Positions 16,320 through 23,685 of a stretch of DNA of 41,962 bases are shown here, one piece after another (positions within the stretch are counted from its first letter, which is position 1; every line of letters begins with the position of its first letter). The DNA lies in assembly GCA_002339355.1 (NCBI GenBank), contig DDKQ01000086.1, positions 1-41,962 on the forward strand. The letters run 5' to 3'. Under the pieces are notes generated by a model. It did not search any database and was not told the origin of the DNA. It saw only the letters and a list, made by a program, of their open reading frames with translations. Position numbers and translations under genes: made by a program. This DNA comes from Candidatus Subteraquimicrobium carltonvillense (lineage in GTDB: Bacteria > Actinomycetota > Aquicultoria > Subteraquimicrobiales > Subteraquimicrobiaceae).

Positions 16320-16835
16320 ATGGCTGAATTAATAATTGATGTATCCGATTTATTAAGAGAAGTGGGAAAGGAATTGGAGATCAAAATGAGCAAGGAATTT
16401 TCTCCTCTAAACCTGGGAACGCGGGAGGTCAAATTCGCCAAACTAGTGGATTTGAATTTAACCCTTGAGAATGTGGACTCCGGCGTGCTCGCTCAAGGAA
16501 CCGTTGAAGGAACTTTAATTCTGCAATGCAACCGCTGTCTTAAAGAATTTGCTTGTCCTATGAAAGTGAAGATAGAGGAAATATTCTGCCATCCATCAAA
16601 ATCACAAGAGCTTGAGGAAAGTGAAACCTTTCCCATCATGGACGAGAGGGTAGATCTAGCTCCAGTCATTGAACAGGCATTTTTGTTGGTCATTCCCATG
16701 AAGGTACTTTGCAATCCCAAATGCAAAGGTTTGTGCCCAATATGTGGAAAGAATTTAAACGAGGGGATGTGTGATTGTCCAAAGCAAGAAATCGATTCTC
16801 GATTCTTAATCCTCAAGAAATTACTGAAGAAGTAA
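16320..16835 (+). CDS. yceD: YceD family (DUF177) protein, large-subunit assembly factor
   Basis: YceD/DUF177 proteins are linked to 23S rRNA and large ribosomal subunit accumulation and are almost always encoded just before rpmF, as here. It is 171 residues, ATG at 16320 with AAAGGAG. Two cysteine pairs are visible: LQCNRCLKEFACPM in the middle and CNPKCKGLCPICGKNL followed by MCDC at the C-terminus, the usual zinc-ribbon-like end in Gram-positive members. Confidence 0.92.
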   Translation: MAELIIDVSDLLREVGKELEIKMSKEFSPLNLGTREVKFAKLVDLNLTLENVDSGVLAQGTVEGTLILQCNRCLKEFACPMKVKIEEIFCHPSKSQELEESETFPIMDERVDLAPVIEQAFLLVIPMKVLCNPKCKGLCPICGKNLNEGMCDCPKQEIDSRFLILKKLLKK

Positions 16836-16925
16836 ATCATTGGTGATCGATAGAGTTAAATTTAGTCAATTGTCGATAGCCTATAATCAATGGTTTAAAA
16901 CCACCGACTATTAACGGGGGTAAAA

Positions 16926-17102
16926 ATGGCTGTTCCAAAAAGAAAGATATCCAAATCCAGACGAGGTAAGAGACGAGCACATTGGAGGATTTCCATGCCC
17001 ACTTTCTTGGAATGCCCACAGTGCCATCAACCAAAACTAGCTCACCGCGTTTGTCCGAACTGCGGTTATTACGGCGGCAAACGCGTAATGGAAATAGAAT
17101 AA
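16926..17102 (+). CDS. rpmF: 50S ribosomal protein L32
   Basis: A 58-residue protein beginning MAVPKRKISKSRRGKRRAH, the L32 signature, followed by the zinc ribbon CPQCHQPKLAHRVCPNCGYY and GGKRVMEIE. The ATG at 16926 has a GGGGG ribosome site 5 nt upstream. The gene lies between yceD and plsX in the classic order; all four zinc cysteines are present. Confidence 0.97.
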   Translation: MAVPKRKISKSRRGKRRAHWRISMPTFLECPQCHQPKLAHRVCPNCGYYGGKRVMEIE

Positions 17103-17142
17103 ATTCATGGAAGAGGTATTGCACTTGGCATTTGGGGATAAG

Positions 17143-18147
17143 ATGGTAAGAATAGCAGTAGATGCAATGGGAGGCGACTATGCTCCAGAGGAGATTGTTA
17201 AGGGAGCAATCCTGGCTGCTAAGGAAGAAACCGGCGTTGAACTAACATTGGTGGGTCGTCTTGATATCTTAGAGGACAAGCTGACCGGGTTTGATGCCCC
17301 CGGTAATATTACCATCGAAGCGGCTCCTGAAGTAATTGAAATGGGCGAAAACCCCTCTTGGGCAGTGAGAGCCAAGAAAAATTCCTCTATAGTTGTAGGA
17401 ATGAAGTTGGTCCAGGAAAAAAAGGGAGATGCAATCGTTTCTGCTGGCAATACTGGGGCCGTTGTCGGTGCAGCTTTCTTGATTCTAGGCCGCATCAAGG
17501 GAATTTCCAAGCCGGCTATTGCCACCATCATTCCTACTCCTAGTAAACCCGTTCTTTTGCTGGATGTTGGAGCTACCACGGATTGTAAACCTCAAAACAT
17601 ATTCCAATTCGCTAAGATGGGTCAAGCCTATCTCACAAATGTACTGAGAATTGAGAATCCTTCCATCGGAATCCTAAGTATAGGGGAGGAAAGAGGTAAA
17701 GGAAATGAGCTAGTTCAAGAGGCTTATGGACTATTGGAGAAATCCAAATTGAAGTTCATAGGTAATGTGGAAGGGAGAGACATTCTATTTGGAAAAGCGG
17801 ATATCGTAGTTTGTGATGGATTCACAGGCAATGTAGCTCTTAAATTGATGGAAGGTATGGCAGAAATGTTTTTCTCTAAGGTGAAATCGACTATTACCGA
17901 ATCCTTTGCCTCAAGATTGGGAGGACTTCTTCTCGCCCCAGGTCTCAAAAAGTTGAAAAGAAAACTTGATTATCAGGAATATGGTGGAGCTCAACTTTTG
18001 GGCATAAACGGGGTTTGTATCATCAGTCATGGTAGTTCCAAAGCAAAAGCCATCAAGAATTCGATAAGATTAGCTGCAGATACCGTTAGAAAAGATGTTG
18101 TCTTGGCAATAAAGGAAAGCATCGAAAATGATCGTGAGAGGGAATAA
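17143..18147 (+). CDS. plsX: Phosphate acyltransferase PlsX
   Basis: Converts acyl-ACP to acyl phosphate for phospholipid synthesis at the membrane surface. It is 334 residues from the ATG at 17143, which is preceded by GGGGAT and opens with MVRIAVDAMGGDYAPEEIV, the family's normal start; the longer frame from 17107 adds 12 atypical residues. Further motifs are AKKNSSIVVGMKLV, SAGNTGAVVGAAF, LLDVGATTDCKPQ, IGILSIGEERGKGN and VVCDGFTGNVALK. It overlaps fabH by 20 nt. Confidence 0.96.
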   Translation: MVRIAVDAMGGDYAPEEIVKGAILAAKEETGVELTLVGRLDILEDKLTGFDAPGNITIEAAPEVIEMGENPSWAVRAKKNSSIVVGMKLVQEKKGDAIVSAGNTGAVVGAAFLILGRIKGISKPAIATIIPTPSKPVLLLDVGATTDCKPQNIFQFAKMGQAYLTNVLRIENPSIGILSIGEERGKGNELVQEAYGLLEKSKLKFIGNVEGRDILFGKADIVVCDGFTGNVALKLMEGMAEMFFSKVKSTITESFASRLGGLLLAPGLKKLKRKLDYQEYGGAQLLGINGVCIISHGSSKAKAIKNSIRLAADTVRKDVVLAIKESIENDRERE

Positions 18148-19159
18148 GATTAATTCCAAACCTCCCGTGGGAATAGTGGGGATTGGCTCCCATGTTCCCG
18201 AAAGAGTGTTGACAAATTTTGATTTAGAGCAGATTGTGGACACCAGCGACGAATGGATTAAGACCCGAACTGGCATCATCCAGAGACGAATAGCCAATGA
18301 GACCATGTGTACTTCAGATTTAGCATCGGAAGCGGGTCGAAAGGCCCTCATTGATGCCAATGTTGATACCGAAGATATTGATCTCATCATCGTGGCTACC
18401 GCTTCACCCGATATGATTTTTCCCTCCACCGCCTGTCTTACCCAGCATAAATTGGGAGCAAGTTGTCCCGCTTTTGACATTTCTGCCGCTTGCACCGGAT
18501 TCATTTATGGTTTATCCGTTGCCTCTCAATATATAGCCACAGGGGCATTCGAGACGATTCTTCTCATTGGGGCTGATGCCCTAACCCGTTATGTAAACTG
18601 GTTGGATAGAAGTACTTGCATACTCTTTGGAGACGGTGCAGGAGCAGTAGTTCTTCAACGTGCTGAAGAAGGATATGGGATATTGGCCAATTATTTGGCC
18701 GCCGATGGCTCTGGCTCAGATTTACTCAAGATACCAGCTGGTGGTGCTCTCATTCCCGGAAGTGAAAAATCCGTCAAAGCTGGACTCCACCACATTCATA
18801 TGAGTGGCAATGAAGTATTTAAATTCGCCGTTCGTGCCATTTCAGATGCAGCGAAAGGAGCACTAAATTTAGCCAATCTTTCTATTGAGGATGTAGATTA
18901 TTTCATCCCCCATCAAGCGAACAAGCGTATTATCGAGACGGCAGTGGAAAAATTAAAGATCAGTCCAGACAAAGTGGTCACCAACATTCACAAATACGGA
19001 AATACTTCTACTGCTTCCATTCCTCTAGCTTTGGATGAAATTTGGCGAGGAAGGAAATTAAAGCGGGGAGACATTTTACTCTTCGTTGGATTCGGTGCTG
19101 GACTCACCTGGGGAGCAAATGTGGTCCGATGGAGCAAGGAGGTCACCAATGGACTTTAG
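18128..19159 (+). CDS. fabH: Beta-ketoacyl-ACP synthase III
   Basis: Starts fatty-acid chains by condensing acetyl- or branched acyl-CoA with malonyl-ACP. It is 343 residues. The catalytic triad is visible: Cys122 in SAACTGFIYG, His262 in PHQANKRI and Asn292 in KYGNTSTAS. The N-terminal GIVGIGSHVPERVLTN and DEWIKTRTGI are standard. The start at 18128 lies inside the plsX tail, giving likely translational coupling. The fabK start overlaps its own end by 11 nt. Confidence 0.96.
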   Translation: MIVRGNKINSKPPVGIVGIGSHVPERVLTNFDLEQIVDTSDEWIKTRTGIIQRRIANETMCTSDLASEAGRKALIDANVDTEDIDLIIVATASPDMIFPSTACLTQHKLGASCPAFDISAACTGFIYGLSVASQYIATGAFETILLIGADALTRYVNWLDRSTCILFGDGAGAVVLQRAEEGYGILANYLAADGSGSDLLKIPAGGALIPGSEKSVKAGLHHIHMSGNEVFKFAVRAISDAAKGALNLANLSIEDVDYFIPHQANKRIIETAVEKLKISPDKVVTNIHKYGNTSTASIPLALDEIWRGRKLKRGDILLFVGFGAGLTWGANVVRWSKEVTNGL

Positions 19160-20087
19160 GACTGAGATTTGCGATCTGCTAGGGATAGAGTTTCCCATTA
19201 TACAAGGAGGGATGGCCTGGGTTGCCACAGCCGAATTGGCAGCTGCTGTTTCAAATGCAGGTGGTTTAGGGATTATTGGTGCCGGGCACATGCCCGCTGC
19301 GGAATTGGAAAGGGAAATCCTCAAGGCAAAGGAGCTCACGGATAAACCTTTTGGTGTAAACCTCATGCTACTTACCCCGCATGTAGACAAACTGTTCAAA
19401 GTCGTTTTAAAAGAAGAAGTACCCATTGTGACGACGGGCGCGGGAAATCCAGGACGACATATGCCCGCTTTAAAGGAAAGGAATATAAAAGTTCTACCCG
19501 TATGCGCCTCCGTTGTTCTAGCACAGCGACTGGAGCGGGTGGGAGCCGATGCGATAATTGCTGAAGGAATGGAGGCAGGGGGACATATCGGAGATTTAAC
19601 CACTATGGTATTGGTACCGCAGGTTGTGGATGTGGTAAACATCCCAGTCATTGCAGCCGGCGGAATCGCAGATGGAAGAGGATTGGCTGCTGCCCTTGCC
19701 CTGGGCGCTAAGGGTGTTCAGATGGGAACAAGGTTTATGTGTGCTGAAGAGTGTACCATTCATCCAAACGTCAAGGGGAAAGTGGTCAAAGCCAGGAACA
19801 GAGATACAGTGGTTACTGGATATTCCACAGGACATCCCGTGCGGGTACTCAAAAATAAGCTGGCTAAGCAGTTTCAAAAGATGGATGCGGAGGGTCGTGG
19901 TGAGGATTTAGAGAAAATGGGGGTGGGCAAGCTCCGATTGGCCATGCGCGAAGGCGATGTAAAATGGGGAAGTGTAATGGCTGGTCAATGTGCTGGATTG
20001 ATACATGAAATTAAAAGCGCTCGAGAGATCATAAGCGATATCGTCACGGAGGCCCGTCGAGTTTTAACCGAATTAAGCGAATGTTAA
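19149..20087 (+). CDS. fabK: Enoyl-ACP reductase II (FMN)
   Basis: Flavin-dependent enoyl-ACP reductase finishing each elongation cycle. The start is placed at the ATG at 19149, which has AAGGAGG upstream and overlaps the end of fabH by 11 nt. The 312-residue protein closely follows pneumococcal FabK: IEFPIIQGGMAWVA, NAGGLGIIGAGHMP, DKPFGVNLMLLTPHVD, VTTGAGNPG, IAEGMEAGGHIGDLTTM (catalytic-type His146), IPVIAAGGIADGRG and GVQMGTRF. The C-terminal GSVMAGQCAGL is also FabK-like. No fabI is present in the window. It is followed by the first structured repeat element rather than directly by fabD. Confidence 0.93.
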   Translation: MDFRTEICDLLGIEFPIIQGGMAWVATAELAAAVSNAGGLGIIGAGHMPAAELEREILKAKELTDKPFGVNLMLLTPHVDKLFKVVLKEEVPIVTTGAGNPGRHMPALKERNIKVLPVCASVVLAQRLERVGADAIIAEGMEAGGHIGDLTTMVLVPQVVDVVNIPVIAAGGIADGRGLAAALALGAKGVQMGTRFMCAEECTIHPNVKGKVVKARNRDTVVTGYSTGHPVRVLKNKLAKQFQKMDAEGRGEDLEKMGVGKLRLAMREGDVKWGSVMAGQCAGLIHEIKSAREIISDIVTEARRVLTELSEC

Positions 20088-20105
20088 GGTAAATAAAACT
20101 CGAAA

Positions 20106-20375
20106 TATTAACGAGTTAGGTTGACACTTTATACATTCGAGGGAGGGGTAAGTGCTTAAGAAAACCGTGTCGGAGCCTCATCTATGAAAACCTTTGAACA
20201 TGTTCACAGTTTTGTAGCGAGGCGAGACCCGAGCGGCCCCGAAGGACTCGTTTCACTCGCCAACGGGGGTAAACGGCCGTAACTGCGCCTGCCCCGTAAA
20301 CGCGACAGCGTTCTTCGGGGTGTTTTCGGAGCACTTCACCCCGACCAGGTGTTAACCCATCTTGTTAATAATACA
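20106..20375 (+). repeat. Structured intergenic element, copy 1 (270 nt)
   Basis: Fills most of the 302-nt gap between fabK and fabD. The left module (20106-20166) and right module (20329-20375) match copy 2 at 31239 almost base for base and are complementary to each other. TATTAACGAG (20106-20115) pairs with 20361-20370. GGTTGACAC (20119-20127) pairs with 20349-20357. GGGGT (20145-20149) pairs with 20338-20342. AGTGCT (20151-20156) pairs with 20330-20335. The 162-nt interior is unrelated to copy 2 but also folds: CCCCG/CGGGG and AACGC/GCGTT around 20292-20320, and a stem around the palindrome TGAACATGTTCA near 20196. No ORF was recognised in it. It could be a structured RNA, a MITE or the remnant of a mobile element. 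Confidence 0.75.
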
Positions 20376-20389
20376 AATTAACTCAAAAG

Positions 20390-21334
20390 ATGGGGGAGAA
20401 TTCGATTCGGAAAATTGCCTTTATCTTTCCCGGACAAGGATCTCAATATGTTGGGATGGGAAGGGCTTTAGTCGCTTTTCCAAAAGTGGCCCAGTTCTTC
20501 AAAGAGGCAGAGAAAATTCTCGGAAGAGATCTTTCCCTCCTATGCTTTCATGGTCCAAGACAAAAATTAGTAGAAACCGTAAATACGCAACCCGCTGTAT
20601 TCATCATTAATTTCATTTGCTGGTTTCTCTTGAACAAAGAGGGTATTAAACCCGATATCGTTGCGGGCCATAGCCTCGGCGAGTACTCCGCGCTGGTAGC
20701 CGCGGGGGTATTGGATTTTTCGGAGGCCCTAAAGCTCGTTGCCAAACGAGCTGAACTTATGGAAGAAGCTTCGAGAGAATTCCCGGGAAAGATGCTTGCG
20801 GTATTGGGCATGGATTCGACATTCGCCGCAGATATCGTGGGCTCTCTGAGAAGCAATGGGATTATTAACATCGCCAATTATAACTGCCCCGGTCAAGTAG
20901 TAATCTCAGGAGAAAAACAGATGGTCGAACGGGCAGCCAAGTTGTTTAAAGAAGCTGGAGCCAAACGCGTTGTGGAACTAGAGGTAGGCGGGGGATTTCA
21001 CTCCCCCTTAATGAAGAAAGCGGAAAGACGATTCGCTAACCACCTGGATGCTATTTCCTTTAAAGATGCTAAAATACCAGTGGTCTCTAATTACACAGCA
21101 AGACTTTCCACAGAGGGTGAAGAGTTGAAAGATGCATTGCGCAAACAAATTACCGGTTCGGTACTCTGGAAGCAATCCATTCTGCAAATGCTCAAAGTGG
21201 GAATCGATGTCTTCATCGAAGTAGGACCAGGCAAAGTTCTTTCCGGACTAGTTAAAAGGACTGCTCCTTCGGTCAAGATTTTAAATGTTGAAGACGCTGA
21301 ATCTTTTCGTCAAACCATACAAGCTCTATTCTAA
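20390..21334 (+). CDS. fabD: Malonyl-CoA:ACP transacylase
   Basis: Loads malonyl groups onto acyl carrier protein. The core begins RKIAFIFPGQGSQYVGMG. The nucleophile is in AGHSLGEYSAL (Ser95 counted from 20390), with the partner His204 in GGGFHSPLM. Later motifs include NYNCPGQVVISG and EVGPGKVLSGLVKR. The start is ambiguous. The ATG at 20390 has no ribosome site. A strong GGGGGAG (20392-20398) sits 6 nt before an in-frame ATT at 20405, and initiation there would give MRKIAFIFPGQG, exactly the family's usual N-terminus. The structured element ends 14 nt before the ATG. Confidence 0.95.
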   Translation: MGENSIRKIAFIFPGQGSQYVGMGRALVAFPKVAQFFKEAEKILGRDLSLLCFHGPRQKLVETVNTQPAVFIINFICWFLLNKEGIKPDIVAGHSLGEYSALVAAGVLDFSEALKLVAKRAELMEEASREFPGKMLAVLGMDSTFAADIVGSLRSNGIINIANYNCPGQVVISGEKQMVERAAKLFKEAGAKRVVELEVGGGFHSPLMKKAERRFANHLDAISFKDAKIPVVSNYTARLSTEGEELKDALRKQITGSVLWKQSILQMLKVGIDVFIEVGPGKVLSGLVKRTAPSVKILNVEDAESFRQTIQALF

Positions 21335-21541
21335 AACTTAGGCTAGACATAAAATCGCCTGAGGTAGACGAAGCTCTTTTTTGCTACAAAAACGGCTTTA
21401 TCTCAAGTTTAAATTCTAATTTCAAAATACTAAGCACTAAACAATATCAAATGTCTAAAATTCAAAAATCAAAACGAGATGAAATGCGATTAGAAGAGCG
21501 TTTAGGATTTCAAAAATTTTGATTTTGAATTTGCTTAGGAT

Positions 21542-21565
21542 TTAGGATTTCGAATTTAGGATTTG
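21542..21565. repeat. AT-rich direct repeat, copy A
   Basis: A 24-nt sequence made of TTAGGATTTCGAATTTAGG plus ATTTG, identical to 24980-25003. It lies at the end of a 291-nt gap (21335-21625) between fabD and fabG that is otherwise low-complexity AT-rich sequence with TTTAGGATTT-like subrepeats. No gene is seen in the gap. It is followed by the motif TTTCTGGAATTATATCCAGG and the fabG promoter. Confidence 0.7.
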
Positions 21566-21570
21566 AACCA

Positions 21571-21599
21571 ACTTTCTGGAATTATATCCAGGGTATAAT
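21571..21599 (+). promoter_or_regulatory. Predicted promoter upstream of fabG
   Basis: A perfect TATAAT at 21594-21599, with a weak -35 region near 21571. It overlaps the motif TTTCTGGAATTATATCCAGG (21573-21592), which has relatives upstream of rnc (25026) and after yraN (39060). The fabG ATG is 27 nt downstream of the -10. Confidence 0.5.
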
Positions 21600-21625
21600 C
21601 TAAAACATAAATTTGGGGGTGTGAA

Positions 21626-22369
21626 ATGTTTGATTTGCAGGATAGAGTGGCTCTGGTCACCGGGAGTGCAAGGGGAATTGGATGGATAACTTGTTTAAAA
21701 TTGGCAAAGCTCGGAGCTCACATCGTTGTCAACGATATAACCGGTAAGGAAGCGAATGAGCTCGTTCAAGAGATCGAAAAGCTCGGGAGGAAAGCCACAT
21801 TCATTGAGGCAAATGTTTCCATCCTTGAGGAAGCAAGAAAACTTATCGAGGAAACGGTCAAAATCTTCGGTGGAATCGATATTTTAGTCAACAACGCTGG
21901 AATTACCCGGGATAATCTTCTCATTCGAATGAAGGAAGAAGAATGGGATGCCGTTTTGGCCGTCAATCTTAAGGGTACCTTCAATTGCACACAGGCGGCG
22001 GCAAAATATATGTTGAAGCAACGCCGGGGGACCATAGTAAACATTGCCTCTGTTGTGGGAATCGCTGGAAATGCGGGGCAAGTCAACTATTCAGCCTCCA
22101 AAGCTGGGGTCATTGGACTGACCAAAACAGTGGCTAAAGAACTAGCCTCACGGGGAATTCGAGTTAATGCCATAGCCCCAGGATTCATCGAAACAGATAT
22201 GACCCGAAGGCTCCCGGATGAAATAAGAGAACGGATAATTGGACAGATTTCTCTGGGAAGATTGGGTCGACCGGAGGAAGTCGCAAACCTCATCGCCTTT
22301 TTAGTCTCTGATGAAGCCAGCTATATCACGGGACAGGTAATTCAGGTAGATGGAGGAATACTAATATAA
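21626..22369 (+). CDS. fabG: 3-oxoacyl-ACP reductase
   Basis: NADPH-dependent reduction of 3-ketoacyl-ACP in the elongation cycle. It is 247 residues, ATG with GGGGGTG upstream. Short-chain dehydrogenase motifs are VTGSARGIGWIT (cofactor glycines), ILVNNAGITRDN, the catalytic IVNIASVVG Ser and YSASKAG Tyr/Lys, then NAIAPGFIETDMT and the C-terminal YITGQVIQVDGGI. It is 22-48 nt before acpP depending on the acpP start. Confidence 0.96.
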   Translation: MFDLQDRVALVTGSARGIGWITCLKLAKLGAHIVVNDITGKEANELVQEIEKLGRKATFIEANVSILEEARKLIEETVKIFGGIDILVNNAGITRDNLLIRMKEEEWDAVLAVNLKGTFNCTQAAAKYMLKQRRGTIVNIASVVGIAGNAGQVNYSASKAGVIGLTKTVAKELASRGIRVNAIAPGFIETDMTRRLPDEIRERIIGQISLGRLGRPEEVANLIAFLVSDEASYITGQVIQVDGGILI

Positions 22370-22417
22370 TAATGTATATATCACTTCAAAGTGGAAATTA
22401 ATCGAAAAGGGGGAGAA

Positions 22418-22666
22418 ATGAAAATGAGCGATGAGATCTATGACAAGGTGAAGGATATCATCGCAGAGAAGCTGACTGTAGATGAAAATAAGTTGGCGCC
22501 AGAGACCTCGTTCGTCGATGATTTGGACGCTGATTCCCTAGACATTGTGGAGTTGATTATGGCCCTGGAGGAAGAGTTCGGCATCGAAATATCAGACGAA
22601 GATGCAGAGCGAATCACCACGGTGAAAGATGTGGTGGATTACATTGGAAATAAGCTCGCTGGGTAG
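22418..22666 (+). CDS. acpP: Acyl carrier protein
   Basis: Carries growing acyl chains on a phosphopantetheine arm attached to the serine of DADSLDIVELIMALEEEFG (Ser40 from this start). It is an acidic 82-residue protein. The ATG at 22418 is chosen because GGGGGAG lies just upstream; a second ATG 6 nt later (MSDEIYDKV) is equally plausible. The upstream frame from 22391 is not likely coding. Confidence 0.96.
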   Translation: MKMSDEIYDKVKDIIAEKLTVDENKLAPETSFVDDLDADSLDIVELIMALEEEFGIEISDEDAERITTVKDVVDYIGNKLAG

Positions 22667-22715
22667 CTGCGAATCTACCTAAACAGCAAAATTGTTTTTA
22701 TTGGGGGAATACCTT

Positions 22716-23684
22716 GTGGAGTTGCCCAAATTGAAAATCGGAGAATGGCAGACTTCACTGCCAATTATACAGGGAGGCATGGCAGTTAGAATCTCCCTTG
22801 CCCCTTTGGCTGCAGCTGTGGCTAATGAGGGGGGAGTTGGAATTATTGCTGGTTCGGGGTTACACCCTCCTGAACTCGCTGAACATATTCGTCGTGCTCG
22901 AAAACTGACCGATGGAATTATCGGAGTAAATATCATGGTGGCGCTGGGGGAATTTGCTGAACTTGTTCGGACTGCCATTCGAGAAAAAGTCGATTTAATC
23001 ATATCAGGAGCGGGTTTTTCCCGTGATGCTTTTAAATGGTGCCACAATGCCAACATACCCTTCGTCCCCGTTGTATCCTCGGAAAGGGTTGCTAAATTGG
23101 CCGAAAGATTCGGTGCAGCCACAATAGTGGTGGAGGGTAAAGAGGCGGGTGGTCATTTGGGAACCGATCAGCCTCTTTTATCCATACTGCCCAGAATCAT
23201 AAAGGCAGTTAAAATCCCCGTTATAGCCGCAGGGGGGATTTTTAGAGGAAGTGATATAGCAAAGGTTCTATCCATGGGTGCCAGTGGAGTTCAGATGGGC
23301 ACTCGATTCGCAGCTAGTGAGGAGAGCAACGCCGCAACTGCATGGAAGGAAACCTACGTTAGGGCCAAACCAGAAGATGTCGTAATCATCGAAAGCCCGG
23401 TGGGCATGCCCGGGAGAGCTCTTCTAACTCCCTTCACTAAAGCTCTTTTCGCTGGGAAAGTCCCCAAACCGGTCGACTATAAAAGATGTGTGAAATGTCT
23501 TAAACATTGCAAAAAGAACTATTGCATCATCGAAGCCTTAGTGAGAGCACAGCGGGGTGATATGAAGAGGGGTTTGGTCTTCTGCGGCGAGCGAGTGGGA
23601 GAAGTAAAGGAGATTTTACCCGTCGGGGAAATTATAAAAAATCTAATCGAGGAGTTTAAAGAGGCGACCTTGAGGGTGGTGTAA
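22716..23684 (+). CDS. FabK/nitronate monooxygenase family flavoprotein, second paralogue
   Basis: A 322-residue FMN TIM-barrel protein. The GTG start at 22716 has GGGGGA 7 nt upstream; the frame is open back to 22692. Motifs are SLPIIQGGMAVRISLAPLA, NEGGVGIIAGSG, VEGKEAGGHLGTDQPLL, IPVIAAGGIFRGSDIA and GVQMGTRFAASEES. It differs from FabK at 19149 by a C-terminal cysteine motif, CVKCLKHCKKNYCIIEAL, seen in a clostridial-type nitronate monooxygenase subgroup. Its position between acpP and fabF suggests a role in fatty-acid synthesis, possibly a second enoyl reductase, but the substrate is unproven. Confidence 0.8.
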   Translation: MELPKLKIGEWQTSLPIIQGGMAVRISLAPLAAAVANEGGVGIIAGSGLHPPELAEHIRRARKLTDGIIGVNIMVALGEFAELVRTAIREKVDLIISGAGFSRDAFKWCHNANIPFVPVVSSERVAKLAERFGAATIVVEGKEAGGHLGTDQPLLSILPRIIKAVKIPVIAAGGIFRGSDIAKVLSMGASGVQMGTRFAASEESNAATAWKETYVRAKPEDVVIIESPVGMPGRALLTPFTKALFAGKVPKPVDYKRCVKCLKHCKKNYCIIEALVRAQRGDMKRGLVFCGERVGEVKEILPVGEIIKNLIEEFKEATLRVV

Positions 23685-23685
23685 A

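Noticed and set aside
20119..20150. TTGACA inside both structured elements as a promoter
   Set aside because: No -10-like sequence lies 15-19 nt downstream in either copy, and the bases are accounted for by pairing with the right module.
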